Counted from the stretch's first letter, positions 26,369 to 35,850 are shown. The stretch: DNA of 64,000 nt from Brevibacillus sp. DP1.3A (GCF_013284245.2 NZ_CP085876.1:1596001-1660000), one strand, 5' to 3'. Notes: generated from the letters alone by a model not told the origin. Numbers and translations are program-made.

Positions 26369-27481
26369 ATGAGAGATGAAAGACTAGGAAAAATAGCAGA
26401 CAACTTGATTTCGTACAGTCTGGATGTGCAAGCCAAACAGCATATTATGATCATGGTCGTGGATGAAGGAGAGCCGCTGGCAATGGAATTGGTAAAGCGG
26501 CTGTATGCGAAGGGAGCGTATCCCCACCTGCGCTTTGTACGGCCGAAGGTCCAGCGGGAATGGTTGAAAGGGCTAACGGAAGAGCAGCTTGCCCAGACAG
26601 TTCAGTGGGAAAAGGACATGTGGTTTGGCATGCAAGGCTATATCGGAATTCATGGCGAGACAAATGATAGTGAGATGAAGGATGTTCCGCAGGAGAAGTA
26701 CCGTCTGTACGCAGAAGCGTATGATTCCATTTTCCATCATGTCGACAATCAAGTTACGGGACTGCGCATTAACTACCCGACCTCGGCCCTTGCCCAAAAG
26801 GCCAATATGACGACAGAAGCGTTTGAAGATTTTTATTTCAACGTATGTTCACTCGATTATCGGAAAATGGCAGAAGCGTGCCAGCCGTTGTACGACCTCA
26901 TGGACAAAACGGACAAGGTGCGCATCGTTGGACCAGGGACAGACCTGACGTTTTCGATCAAAGGGATTGGGACGCGGACAGCGGTAGGCAAACGAAACAT
27001 TCCCGATGGCGAAGTGTATACCTCTCCCGTGCGCGACTCGATTCACGGGACGATCAGCTACAATACGCCCAGCATTTTCAAAGGCACGACGTTTGAAAAC
27101 GTCCGGTTTACTTTTCGGGAAGGAAAGATTGTCGAGGCGTACGCTAACCATACTGACAAGCTCATGGAAATATTGGACACGGATGAAGGTGCACGCTACA
27201 TCGGTGAATTCGCCATTGCGTTTAACCCGTACATTTTGCACCCGATGGGCGATACTTTGTTTGATGAAAAAATCGCGGGCAGCTTCCATCTCACACCGGG
27301 TCGTGCCTATGATCAGGCGGATAACGGCAACCGCAGCGCGATTCACTGGGACCTGATCTGCATTCAGCGTCCGGAATACGGTGGCGGCGAAATCTGGTTT
27401 GACGATGTGCTGATTCGAAAAAATGGAAGGTTTGTGCATGAGGCTCTGCTGGGGCTGAATCCGGAGCAATTGATTCTGTAG
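26369..27481 (+). CDS. M29 family metallo-aminopeptidase (AmpS/AmpT type)
   Basis: 370 residues, the usual size for thermophilic aminopeptidases. These are cytoplasmic cobalt- or zinc-dependent enzymes that remove N-terminal residues from peptides. The C-terminal half carries the expected metal-ligand segments: GEVYTSPVRDS, then GEFAIAFNP, and SAIHWDLI near the end. There is no signal peptide. The ATG follows GGAAAGGACG. The gene is alone on its strand, with a hairpin directly after the stop. Confidence 0.92.
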   Translation: MRDERLGKIADNLISYSLDVQAKQHIMIMVVDEGEPLAMELVKRLYAKGAYPHLRFVRPKVQREWLKGLTEEQLAQTVQWEKDMWFGMQGYIGIHGETNDSEMKDVPQEKYRLYAEAYDSIFHHVDNQVTGLRINYPTSALAQKANMTTEAFEDFYFNVCSLDYRKMAEACQPLYDLMDKTDKVRIVGPGTDLTFSIKGIGTRTAVGKRNIPDGEVYTSPVRDSIHGTISYNTPSIFKGTTFENVRFTFREGKIVEAYANHTDKLMEILDTDEGARYIGEFAIAFNPYILHPMGDTLFDEKIAGSFHLTPGRAYDQADNGNRSAIHWDLICIQRPEYGGGEIWFDDVLIRKNGRFVHEALLGLNPEQLIL

Positions 27482-27510
27482 GGAGGGCGATAATGCCCTC
27501 CCCCTTTATT
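27481..27510. terminator. Bidirectional hairpin between convergent genes
   Basis: GGGAGGGC / GCCCTCCC with a 6-base loop. The T-run on the plus side is short and on the minus side absent. Confidence 0.6.
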
Positions 27511-27934
27511 TGAGTTTGAAAACGACTACACCTGCGATCATGATGCCGATTCCGATGATTTTGTTCAAGGTGATCGGAACCTTTTGCACACCGAACAGAC
27601 CGAGAGAATCAATGAGGAGAGCGACGAGCAATTGTGAGATGAGCAGAATCGATACAGCGTAAGCAGGTCCGATGGCGGTAATGCCTTTCATCACACTAAA
27701 AACGATGATCGCTCCGAAAACGCCTCCTAGCAAATACACCTTGTTCACTTCCCCGATGCTTTTCCAATCGCCATCACGAACGTAGAGAAAGATCGCGAAC
27801 GATACAAGAAAGCCTACGGCGTGAACAATCGCATTGGTTTGCCACAGTCCAAGCTTTGTACTGGCTTGCGCATTGAACACGCTTTGCAGACAAATAAAAA
27901 CGCCAGCGAGTAACGAAAAGAGAATGCCTTGCAC
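27506..27934 (-). CDS. YdcZ-type (DUF606) DMT superfamily transporter
   Basis: 142 residues with five hydrophobic helices, half of a normal ten-helix DMT carrier, as is typical of this family. Recognisable segments are FICLQSVFNAQ, GLWQTNAIVHAVG and LISQLLVALLIDS. Such proteins probably work as dimers; the substrate is unknown. The start is GTG 27934 with AGGAGG 7 bases upstream. It is 23 bp downstream of the YeiL-like regulator and is likely co-transcribed with it. Confidence 0.83.
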   Translation of the reverse strand: MQGILFSLLAGVFICLQSVFNAQASTKLGLWQTNAIVHAVGFLVSFAIFLYVRDGDWKSIGEVNKVYLLGGVFGAIIVFSVMKGITAIGPAYAVSILLISQLLVALLIDSLGLFGVQKVPITLNKIIGIGIMIAGVVVFKLK

Positions 27935-27957
27935 AATATGACCTCCTATATGGTTGA

Positions 27958-28656
27958 TTACTCATAGATGTTTCCGCTCGCAAGCTCGCTGATTTTTTCT
28001 CGATCCTTGATAATCAGTGCGCTTTTTTTGCGTTCGATCACGGATGCTGCGCAAAGATTGCGGATGACCCGGTTCAAATGTCGGTAGCTGGTACCCAACA
28101 GCTCGGCAACCTCTGTCAGCTTCGCCGTCTTTAGCTCCTCGGAAGCGGTCGACCCCGTATCGCTGGACAGCGTGGAGAGCAAATAGCTGGCAAAGCGATT
28201 TTCAACGGGATACAACAGGTTCAGGCTGGTTGAGTTCGATGATGTATGTAGCTTGTGACTGATTTTATGTAGAATGAATTGCAAAAAAGGCGGGTGGTTC
28301 TGGTAGTTTTCCTGCAAAACTTTGAAGGGGAGACTGACCACGAGACTTCGATGGACAAACTCAACCGTATTGCGGACCTCGCATTGTGTGACATACTCGA
28401 CGTCTCCGATAATCGCGAGTGGATTGTTAAAGCGTAGCAACAAAGATTTTCCGTTAGGGAGCGTCGTGAAAATCTTGATTTTTCCCTTCAGAATGAAGTA
28501 CATATGGTGAAGCTGATCGCCCTTCGAACAGATGATGTCACCCTTCTCAGCCTGATACAGGCGCATTTCATGGAGAGTAATGGCGTCAAAAATATCGGGC
28601 AAGGAACTATTTTGCAACAGCGTATGCAAAAGTGTGCGGTCGTGAAGTTCTTTCAT
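27958..28656 (-). CDS. Crp/Fnr family regulator, YeiL-like
   Basis: 232 residues. The cyclic-nucleotide-binding fold (about 25-130) contains GDIICSKGDQLHHMYFILKG, and a winged helix-turn-helix follows at about 165-225 (LTEVAELLGTSYRHLNRVIRNL). Canonical cAMP-contact residues are not evident, and the Cys residues (CSKGD, CEVRN) might serve redox sensing; the latter is inference. It is divergent from the GarR-like gene. A 22-bp perfect palindrome lies in the shared promoter gap and may be its operator. It probably also controls the adjoining transporter. Confidence 0.85.
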   Translation of the reverse strand: MKELHDRTLLHTLLQNSSLPDIFDAITLHEMRLYQAEKGDIICSKGDQLHHMYFILKGKIKIFTTLPNGKSLLLRFNNPLAIIGDVEYVTQCEVRNTVEFVHRSLVVSLPFKVLQENYQNHPPFLQFILHKISHKLHTSSNSTSLNLLYPVENRFASYLLSTLSSDTGSTASEELKTAKLTEVAELLGTSYRHLNRVIRNLCAASVIERKKSALIIKDREKISELASGNIYE

Positions 28657-28724
28657 GTATCAAGCCTCCTGCTAGTTTGCTTGCAGGTTATACCCTCTTT
28701 AGTAAAAGGCATTTGCGCGCGAAA

Positions 28725-28746
28725 AAAAAGGACATATGTCCTTTTT
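28725..28746. promoter_or_regulatory. 22-bp perfect palindrome, candidate operator
   Basis: Centred between 28735 and 28736, core GGACATATGTCC flanked by A5 and T5. It lies in the divergent gap between the Crp/Fnr gene and the GarR-like gene, where a repressor or activator site would be expected. It could also fold as a short hairpin with a T-tail in either direction. Confidence 0.5.
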
Positions 28747-28847
28747 CCCATTAAAACACAGAAAACGCGTAGCAGGAATATTCGGATAGATTCGAGAAGT
28801 ACAATTGTCGAGATAATAGGAAAGAGAGAAACGAAGGAGTGGTTCAC

Positions 28848-29732
28848 ATGACTTTGCCTGTAAGTGAAAGAATCATTGGATTTGTAGGAACGGGTGTCAT
28901 GGGGAAAAGCATGGCAAACCATTTTCTGCAAGCAGGATATACAGTGCTGGTGTACACGCGTACAAAGGAAAAAGCGGCAGATTTGCTGGCAGCAGGTGCG
29001 ATTTGGAAGGAACATGTCAGTGAGCTGGCAAAAGAGGCAAACGTGATCATCACAATGGTCGGCTACCCATCTGATGTCGAGGAAGTGTATCTCGGCGCGG
29101 ACGGAATTGTGGCAAATGCGAAGCCAGGCACTTATTTGATCGATATGACGACATCGAAGCCGTCGCTGGCGAAACATATTTATGAGGAAGCCAAAAAGCA
29201 CGAGCTGCATTCCCTTGATGCGCCTGTCTCCGGTGGAGATGTGGGGGCACGCGAAGCTCGACTGACTATCATGGTTGGTGGCGATCAGGAAGTATTTGAT
29301 GCGATGGAGCCAGTGTTTACGATCATGGGGACAAACGTCGTCTTGCAGGGTGGACCAGGTGCAGGTCAGCATACCAAAATGTGCAACCAAATTTGTATTG
29401 CCACGAACATGATCGGTGTGTGTGAAGCGATTGCATATGCGAAAAAAGCAGGTCTGGACCCAGAGAAAGTGCTGACGAGCATTGCAGCGGGTGCCGCAGG
29501 CAGCTGGTCGCTGTCGAATCTGGCACCGCGCATGATCGCGGGCAACTTCGCACCAGGCTTTTACGTCAAACATTTTATCAAGGACATGGGAATCGCATTG
29601 GAAGCAGCGGAGGAAATGGGGCTAATGACACCAGGACTCGCGCTCTCCAAATCGCTCTATGAAGAACTGGCAGCAAACGGCGAGGCAGATAGCGGTACGC
29701 AAGCTTTGATCAAATGGTTTGAAGGCAAGTAG
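28848..29732 (+). CDS. GarR/MmsB-type NAD(P)-dependent beta-hydroxyacid dehydrogenase
   Basis: 294 residues. The Rossmann motif GFVGTGVMGKSMANHFL opens the protein; the substrate loop DAPVSGGDVGAREARLTIMVGG and catalytic lysine region GAGQHTKMCNQ are diagnostic of the 3-hydroxyisobutyrate / tartronate semialdehyde reductase family. Which acid it uses cannot be told. ATG 28848 has AAGGAG 8 bases upstream; the in-frame GTG at 28839 overlaps that site. A strong terminator follows. Confidence 0.9.
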   Translation: MTLPVSERIIGFVGTGVMGKSMANHFLQAGYTVLVYTRTKEKAADLLAAGAIWKEHVSELAKEANVIITMVGYPSDVEEVYLGADGIVANAKPGTYLIDMTTSKPSLAKHIYEEAKKHELHSLDAPVSGGDVGAREARLTIMVGGDQEVFDAMEPVFTIMGTNVVLQGGPGAGQHTKMCNQICIATNMIGVCEAIAYAKKAGLDPEKVLTSIAAGAAGSWSLSNLAPRMIAGNFAPGFYVKHFIKDMGIALEAAEEMGLMTPGLALSKSLYEELAANGEADSGTQALIKWFEGK

Positions 29733-29739
29733 AAGTAAA

Positions 29740-29775
29740 AAGGAGCCCTTTTCACGAAGGGCTCCTTCTCTTTGT
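29740..29775 (+). terminator. Rho-independent terminator
   Basis: AAGGAGCCCTT / AAGGGCTCCTT, 6-base loop, T-rich tail. A-rich upstream flank allows some use on the minus strand too. Confidence 0.85.
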
Positions 29776-29782
29776 CCATCCG

Positions 29783-30844
29783 TCACGTGTTGACTTGTAC
29801 ATCTCGTACATCTTTTGGGACGGATCTATTTTTGGTAGGGGGTTGTTCCATTTTCTTCACTTCTAAGATGTCTAGCAAGAAAACAAAGGACGGAATCCCG
29901 ACAATCAGTCCCCATACTCCAAAGAAATGCTCGGAAAAGATCAGAACGACAAACGTGTAGAAAATCGGCAAGTGAGTCTTCGTTGCCATCAAGCGAGGAT
30001 TCAACACATATGCCTCAAGCGCGTGAATCACCATGATAAAAACGAGCAAATAAACAACGGTTGCGATACCACCGACGCTAAAAGCGATGGCACTGAGCGG
30101 AATCAATGAAATGGCGACACCTGCAACGGGAATGAGCCCCAGTATGAAGACCATGATGGCGAGTCCCAATAGATTCGGAAAGCCCATGATCCATAGACCG
30201 ATAACGGTGAAGGTCGTATTGAATAAGGCGATCAACAGCTGTGTTTCGATTACTTTACCAAAGGTCAGGATGAATTTTTGGCTGAAGTAGGCGATTTCGT
30301 TGTACAGCCAGGATAATTTGCTCGTGCGAAATTGAGCCGTAAACGTAACGACATTGTCTTTACCGAGCAGGAAAAACAGACTCAGAATAATCGCTAGAAA
30401 GACATTGAACCCAACGTTTCTGACCACTGCGAGAAAATCAAGGCTGCCTTGAACGATGCCCTTCATATCTAGCTTCCCTACAACAGACATAAGATAGGGG
30501 GCAAACTCATTGTGCTGATTTTGGTGGTACACTTGCTCGATGACATGGAACAATTGTCCGGTTTGGTGAATAAGCGCCGGAATGGCTTTCATCCCACCGA
30601 CAACGAGAAAGAACGTCAGTAACATATAGAGAAAAATGAGAATCAGCTTGGGATGGATCGGCACGACTTTGTGTATAAGACGTGTGAGGTATTGATGCAG
30701 CCGATTCATTAAATAGGTAACTAAAAAGGTTAGCAAAACCATGTTCAGCATACTTCCCAAGGAGTAAAGCAACAAACAAAATAACGCCAAAATCCCAAAT
30801 CGTCTTACATCCGGCTTTTGCAAGGCGGCAGCAAAGAAATTCAT
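29783..30844 (-). CDS. AI-2E family transporter-like membrane protein
   Basis: 353 residues with about eight hydrophobic helices. The family pattern includes the late GLIPVAGVAISLIPLSAIAF segment and LEAYVLNPRLMATKTHLPIF. Members have been linked to quorum signal export, sodium/proton exchange and polysaccharide export, so the substrate stays open. ATG 30844 with AAGGATG 7 bases upstream is preferred to the longer frame from 30919, whose first 25 residues are not membrane-like. Confidence 0.87.
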   Translation of the reverse strand: MNFFAAALQKPDVRRFGILALFCLLLYSLGSMLNMVLLTFLVTYLMNRLHQYLTRLIHKVVPIHPKLILIFLYMLLTFFLVVGGMKAIPALIHQTGQLFHVIEQVYHQNQHNEFAPYLMSVVGKLDMKGIVQGSLDFLAVVRNVGFNVFLAIILSLFFLLGKDNVVTFTAQFRTSKLSWLYNEIAYFSQKFILTFGKVIETQLLIALFNTTFTVIGLWIMGFPNLLGLAIMVFILGLIPVAGVAISLIPLSAIAFSVGGIATVVYLLVFIMVIHALEAYVLNPRLMATKTHLPIFYTFVVLIFSEHFFGVWGLIVGIPSFVFLLDILEVKKMEQPPTKNRSVPKDVRDVQVNT

Positions 30845-31047
30845 GGGAACATCCTTTCCAAGTGCTCTTATAAGCACTCCCATCCGTATACGATGATTAT
30901 ACTGTGTCGGTGTGAACAATTATAGCACGCTTAAAAGCGAGTGGAGGGAAAGAAAAGGTTCCAGTTGTTTGAAAAAGTGCAACGAAACTATTTCACCCCA
31001 CGAAGCGTCAAAAGAAGGGAATGTTTGCCAAGGGAGGCTAATTACCA

Positions 31048-33960
31048 ATGAACATAAAAACGAAGACCATCAGTCTGGTTACCGCTGCCGTACTCGGGGC
31101 AAGTGCGTGGACTTCTTCTGTCCATGCGGCTACGTTTTCGCAGATTCAGCCGTATGTTACAGACTACAAGATCGGTTTTACGGACGGTAGCAAGCTGGTC
31201 ACACAGGCTATTTATGATGAATTTCAACTAGCTACTACTGGCATGATCGTAACAAAAAGCGGTAAAAAAGGAATTCTCGACGCACGGACGGGGAAAGAAA
31301 TAACTCCTGCGATCTGGGATAACGTCGACATTCCCGATTCCCAAAATATCGCCATTGTCCAAAAAGGCGGCTGGTTCCAATATATCGATTTGAAGACAAA
31401 CAAGCTGTCGACCATGAAGTTTGCAGGGGCGCATTCGTATGATTTGTCCAAAGAGCAGGGAACGGCGATCATGCTGCTGGGAAAATCATCTATGCTGCTC
31501 CATTCGAATGGAAAGGTCCTGATTCCGCCATTTGCAGGCAAGCTCGCGATGGTTCCATTAGTTGCTCCTGATCAGACGGAAAATAGAGACGCGGAGAAAA
31601 AGCGTTATTTTGTCGCAACCACGCCGAAAGAGCTCATCATGTACGATCCTGTTTCTGGGAAAAAGTTGTTTACGCTCGCAAAAGCAGAGCTGATTCCAAA
31701 TGAAGGCGGTCCAGACACCGCGTATCTCAAGGTGCGATCCGGTGGAAAAGAAGGCTTGATTGATCGCAACGGAAAGTACTTTCTCGAGCCCAAATACAAC
31801 GCGATTTATATTTGGAATAATGGATACTTTCAGGTGATCGGATCCAAGGGACAAGGGCTGTGGAAAGACGGACGGATGCTGGCAGAGCCCATTTACAAAG
31901 AAGTCGGGTTCGAGCATAACAATCTGGATGTGTATTACACGGTTTCTGGAGATGTCATCACGTATCATTCCAGGTCCAAAGGTACGTCACATCCATTGAA
32001 AAAAGGTGCCGAGTTTTTGCATGGTAGCTATGTGCTGGGACAGGACCCGAAAACGAATCTGTACGGCGTCCTCCAAGTCGGGGGAGAGACGGTCATCCCA
32101 TTTGCGTATCCGCGGGCAGAAGGTCCGCCAGCGGCACGCTTGCTCGTCCGTAGCGACGGGAAAAAAGCAATCCTCCCTGGCTGGGGAAAAGAAGTCAAGG
32201 AGCCTGATTTTTGGTTCGACTCGTATGTGACATTGGGCAGCTACAGCATGCTTAGCATCAAGGACGGAAACAAAATCGGGCTTTATTCTGAAGATGAAGG
32301 CTTGCTCCTGTCTCCTGTTGCGAATCGAATCATTCGCCACGAGGAAGTAACGGGCGAGGTGCTGGTGACGGAGCCGGATGGAAAGGTGCTGCGATACAGC
32401 ATCGGAGGGAAACAAATAGAAGCTGTCAATCCAAATCCGTTGTCCGATGATTTGACGACCATGTATCAGCCGGGAAAAGGCGTTATGATCGTGGACCGCA
32501 AGACGAACCAACCAATCAGCAAGCTCTACCAATCTGTCTACATGGATTCCGATAGCAAGCTGATCGTTGCAATGGATCAAGATTGGACGGATCTTTATAC
32601 GCCAGAGGGCAAGCTGTTGACAACGGAGACCCAGGTCGCGTTGTGGAAGTCAGGCAACGACGGACCGCCTCTCAACTTGATCAAAGTGGCTGACTCCGTA
32701 TACACCACGAGTGTGAGATCGGGGGCTGCCGGTATGGCGATGATCAAGGCTGATGGCGGGCATCTTCAAGTCGTAAGCGATTATATTTATCGCGATGTAA
32801 CGGAAAGAATGCTGCAGGATCACAAGATCGTGATAGCCGCACGTGAAGACGGCACCATGGATATATGGTCACCAGAAGGAAATCAGCTCGTAAATAAGCT
32901 CACAGGCGTGACAAATTGTCTGTCCGATGGCGATTTCGATAAGCTATTCGTTCAAACGAGTACCGGATGGGATGTATACTCATCAGAGCTACTGCGCTTG
33001 AGTACGGGGGATTATCAGTCTTTGAAGTTTTTGATTGCAGCAAATCGAAAGCAGAGTGCCATCGTTTATGAGGATAAAAAGACGGGATTGCGCGGACTTC
33101 TGTCTATGGATGGCAAGGTGCTGACAAGTGCCAAGTTCGAGACGATTATGCCGGTTGAACAGGTATTCCTGCAATTGTGGAACCCTGCTGGTAGTCAGTC
33201 TCCTTATGTGTTCACGACAAAAGACCAGTTCGGCTATTTAGATCAGGGTGGGCAAGAGCTGTTTGCGACTCGATTCCTGACGAAAAAACCAGTGGTCTCC
33301 TATCGTCCGATAACATTCGATTCTTTTTCTGCTTACTCAGATTTGATGCGAAAAAGTCCACTTGAGTTAATTGATTTCGACAAACCGTATAGCTGGCCAT
33401 CTGGTGGAAACAGTGAGAGCAAGTTTTTTACCAATCTGGCGCTTTATTTGAATTTGCCGAAGGATGTAGGCAAGCAGGCAGTAGTCACTGAGCTGGTGTC
33501 CACGGGAGTCATCAAGGCCGATGAGAAACGTACTGTCATGAGTGACGAAGATATGTTCCGAGTGGCTTATTTCATGGCGACAGGAAAAACAAGTCAAGCG
33601 ATGACGACGCCACAGGTGATGGAATGGGCACTGAAGCGGGGAATTGTACCGGAGAGAGGCGGAATGAGCTATTACATGACGATGGATTTGTACACGGAGT
33701 ATCAGCACATCTTGATGACAGAGCTCATGCGTTCCCTGAAAGGAAAGAAAGTGCTCAAGCCAAAGGTATTAACGGTGGCTACGCTCAGTCCAGTACAACA
33801 GCAAATGCTCACTACAGCACTTGTCATTAACGGAAAGCCAGTAGATCAACTATCAATCCCGCTCCCACAAGCTGAGTGGCAAAAAGCCATTCAAGGCTTG
33901 GTCAACCAGTACAACAAGCAAGCGGCTAAATTGCTTGCGGCCTATGAAGCGAAGCTGTGA
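31048..33960 (+). CDS. Large exported WG-repeat protein
   Basis: 970 residues with a clear signal peptide (about 1-27, cleavage near SVHA-ATF). Most of the chain is built of WG-type beta repeats, for example GKKGILDARTGKEITPAIWD, GKEGLIDRNGKYFLEPKYN and FGYLDQGGQELF, spaced about 35-50 residues. The last 190 residues differ: helical, with EWALKRGIVPERGG and MTELMRSLKGKKV, resembling the helical part of S-layer homology domains, but not a clean match. It may be a cell-surface scaffold. AAGGGAGG precedes the ATG, and the gene is monocistronic with a terminator. Confidence 0.75.
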   Translation: MNIKTKTISLVTAAVLGASAWTSSVHAATFSQIQPYVTDYKIGFTDGSKLVTQAIYDEFQLATTGMIVTKSGKKGILDARTGKEITPAIWDNVDIPDSQNIAIVQKGGWFQYIDLKTNKLSTMKFAGAHSYDLSKEQGTAIMLLGKSSMLLHSNGKVLIPPFAGKLAMVPLVAPDQTENRDAEKKRYFVATTPKELIMYDPVSGKKLFTLAKAELIPNEGGPDTAYLKVRSGGKEGLIDRNGKYFLEPKYNAIYIWNNGYFQVIGSKGQGLWKDGRMLAEPIYKEVGFEHNNLDVYYTVSGDVITYHSRSKGTSHPLKKGAEFLHGSYVLGQDPKTNLYGVLQVGGETVIPFAYPRAEGPPAARLLVRSDGKKAILPGWGKEVKEPDFWFDSYVTLGSYSMLSIKDGNKIGLYSEDEGLLLSPVANRIIRHEEVTGEVLVTEPDGKVLRYSIGGKQIEAVNPNPLSDDLTTMYQPGKGVMIVDRKTNQPISKLYQSVYMDSDSKLIVAMDQDWTDLYTPEGKLLTTETQVALWKSGNDGPPLNLIKVADSVYTTSVRSGAAGMAMIKADGGHLQVVSDYIYRDVTERMLQDHKIVIAAREDGTMDIWSPEGNQLVNKLTGVTNCLSDGDFDKLFVQTSTGWDVYSSELLRLSTGDYQSLKFLIAANRKQSAIVYEDKKTGLRGLLSMDGKVLTSAKFETIMPVEQVFLQLWNPAGSQSPYVFTTKDQFGYLDQGGQELFATRFLTKKPVVSYRPITFDSFSAYSDLMRKSPLELIDFDKPYSWPSGGNSESKFFTNLALYLNLPKDVGKQAVVTELVSTGVIKADEKRTVMSDEDMFRVAYFMATGKTSQAMTTPQVMEWALKRGIVPERGGMSYYMTMDLYTEYQHILMTELMRSLKGKKVLKPKVLTVATLSPVQQQMLTTALVINGKPVDQLSIPLPQAEWQKAIQGLVNQYNKQAAKLLAAYEAKL

Positions 33961-33974
33961 GCAGATAAACGTAC

Positions 33975-34006
33975 AGGCGCGGATGTTCATCCTGCGCCTT
34001 TTTTTG
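33975..34006 (+). terminator. Rho-independent terminator
   Basis: AGGCGC-GGAT / ATCC-GCGCCT stem with a T7 tail after the WG-repeat gene. Confidence 0.85.
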
Positions 34007-34011
34007 TGCTA

Positions 34012-34194
34012 TTAAAAAAATGGCCAATATTTTACAATTAACACATAGAAGGCAGCGTGAACGCAAGCCGAGACCGCCAAGGAGACAATGAACGAAACAA
34101 ACGAAATCTGATCGAGCTTGTAAGCGACAAAGAAAAATATCGTAAAGGCAATAAAGGCGATAAAGGTACCTTCTTCTAGATAAGCAACAGTCAT
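34012..34194 (-). CDS. Small two-helix membrane protein
   Basis: 60 residues. The first hydrophobic helix is about residues 9-26 and the second about 33-57. The ATG is preceded on the minus strand by GAGGTGG with a 9-base spacer, a credible ribosome site. I recognise no family. It is convergent with the WG-repeat gene and divergent from the next acetyltransferase. Confidence 0.6.
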   Translation of the reverse strand: MTVAYLEEGTFIAFIAFTIFFFVAYKLDQISFVSFIVSLAVSACVHAAFYVLIVKYWPFF

Positions 34195-34233
34195 ATGAAA
34201 ATTCCACCTCGATTCAAGAAAGGATACGTACTC

Positions 34234-34731
34234 ATGATGATTACTATCGAAAAATTAAGCATACAAGATGCAGCCAGCCTATTTCAATTTGAAGTGCGCA
34301 ATCGCACCTTTTTTGAAAAATCGGTTCCCAGTCGGGGAGAAGCTTACTACCAATATGACCATTTTTTACGAGGTCTGCAAGCCTTGCTCGACGAGCAGGC
34401 GCAAGGAATCTCGTTTTTTGGCCTCATCAAAAACAGCCAAGGTGACATCTTGGGAAGAATGAATTTGGTAGACATCGAGAAAGACGAAGGAATCGGACAT
34501 CTCGGCTATCGAGTCGGGGAAGATACCGCTGGTAAAGGCGTAGCTTCGCAGGCACTGAAGGTCTTTTTAGAGGGGCATATTCCCCACTTGAATGTCAGAA
34601 TGATCTGTGCGAAAACAACACCGGATAACATCTCCTCGCAAAAAGTGTTGTTGAAAAATGGATTCGAGCACTATGGCATGGGGTCGGAAATACCGGATGA
34701 CTTTCTCCACTATCGCTTGTGCGTTGTCTAA
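34234..34731 (+). CDS. RimJ/RimL-type GNAT acetyltransferase
   Basis: 165 residues. The pattern FFEKSVPSRGEAYY near the N-terminus, GHLGYRVGEDTAGKGVASQAL for acetyl-CoA binding, and TPDNISSQKVLLKNGFEHYG at the C-terminus are typical of the ribosomal-protein-alanine acetyltransferase branch. The protein target is unknown. AAGAAAGGA lies 10 bases before ATG 34234; the upstream in-frame ATG at 34195 abuts the divergent gene. A bidirectional terminator separates it from the thioesterase. Confidence 0.85.
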   Translation: MMITIEKLSIQDAASLFQFEVRNRTFFEKSVPSRGEAYYQYDHFLRGLQALLDEQAQGISFFGLIKNSQGDILGRMNLVDIEKDEGIGHLGYRVGEDTAGKGVASQALKVFLEGHIPHLNVRMICAKTTPDNISSQKVLLKNGFEHYGMGSEIPDDFLHYRLCVV

Positions 34732-34763
34732 AAAGCTGCTGGCTGAAGGTATGAAGCTACAGC

Positions 34764-34802
34764 AAAAAGTCCCCTACCTGTAAAAGGTAAGGGGACTTTT
34801 TG
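34764..34802. terminator. Bidirectional terminator
   Basis: Long stem based on AAAAAGTCCCCT and AGGGGACTTTTT between convergent genes, with matched A- and T-runs. Confidence 0.9.
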
Positions 34803-34805
34803 GCG

Positions 34806-35339
34806 TTACGGGGTGTTCAATAACGGCTCCCAGGGACGTCTCGTTCCGAGCATATCCGCGAGATGCTTGTTATCCTTGCGACGTATTTTACGTGCCGCAG
34901 CTCGCTCGTCAGCACCATTGTGCAGGAATACTTCCTCTTCCGTCTCCGGCACGATCTTGGGCACAGGGGTAGGCCGCCCATCCTCGCCAATCGCTACAAA
35001 CGAGAGAAATGATGTGGCACAAACGCATCGCACGCCCGTTAGCAAATCCTCCGCAACAATTTTGACAAAAACCTCCATCGACGTGTTATGCGTCCATGTG
35101 ACGAACGCTTCTAGCGCAACCTCATTGTCCACCCGGATCGGCTGCAAAAAGTCGACGGAATCTGTGGAGGCGGTCACGACTGGCCCACGGGCATGCTTCA
35201 TGGCAGAGATCGCAGCAACATCGTCGATATGCGCCATCAGCCTGCCGCCGAACAGCGTATTGTGATTGTTCGTATCCGGGGGCAGCACATGGCTTGCTTT
35301 GAACGTGCGCGACTCCCGAACAAAACGTTGAATCGTCAT
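34806..35339 (-). CDS. Acyl-CoA thioesterase, hotdog fold (YkhA/YciA type)
   Basis: 177 residues. The hotdog core has TNNHNTLFGGRLMAHIDDVAAISAMKHA, with the catalytic Asn/Asp region, followed by VDFLQPIRVDN and a C-terminal charged tail. Enzymes of this group hydrolyse acyl-CoAs to free acid and CoA in the cytoplasm. GGGAG precedes the start at suitable spacing. It is a single gene ending at the bidirectional terminator. Confidence 0.9.
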   Translation of the reverse strand: MTIQRFVRESRTFKASHVLPPDTNNHNTLFGGRLMAHIDDVAAISAMKHARGPVVTASTDSVDFLQPIRVDNEVALEAFVTWTHNTSMEVFVKIVAEDLLTGVRCVCATSFLSFVAIGEDGRPTPVPKIVPETEEEVFLHNGADERAAARKIRRKDNKHLADMLGTRRPWEPLLNTP

Positions 35340-35506
35340 AAAGGTAGCTCCCTTCTTTCTTGCAAGCGGATTATGAATGATGACAATCTTCTCTCCTTTT
35401 CATTGTTCCACAAAAAAATGGATCTATTCCTCTTCGGTGGAGTAAGACGACGAATTTTATCAAAGGCTATGGACGGGATAAGGTATGCGAGAGGAGGTTT
35501 TTCGGT

Positions 35507-35716
35507 TTGGGGGACTATGTGCAATATTTCAATAATCTTATTGCCTCGATTAATGATATTCCAAACAAGCTGATGAGCGTTTTATCCGTTATTCATGCAC
35601 CCATTCAGCATTTGACGAACACATTGATTGTCACAAACATCCTGTTGGGTCTACTTGTACTGACCTCCATTGCGAATGTGTTTATGCTTTGGCGAAACGG
35701 CAAAAAGAGACATTAA
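35507..35716 (+). CDS. Small single-pass membrane protein
   Basis: 69 residues. An amphipathic N-terminal half (YVQYFNNLIASINDIPNKL) precedes one hydrophobic helix (about 40-60) and a basic tail. The start is TTG 35507 with GAGGAGG 9 bases upstream. Family unknown. The architecture resembles small holin-like or toxin-like peptides, but that is only a resemblance. Confidence 0.55.
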   Translation: MGDYVQYFNNLIASINDIPNKLMSVLSVIHAPIQHLTNTLIVTNILLGLLVLTSIANVFMLWRNGKKRH

Positions 35717-35850
35717 TGCTGTTGCCACGTATGTCATTTGCCGCTATACTTGTGGAGTAGTTTATGGATAATAATGTAACGGTTGTTGCTACGACCGTCT
35801 CTATATCGAAATTGTATGCGCGTAAAAACAGCGGAAAGGAGGGTGTCCAC

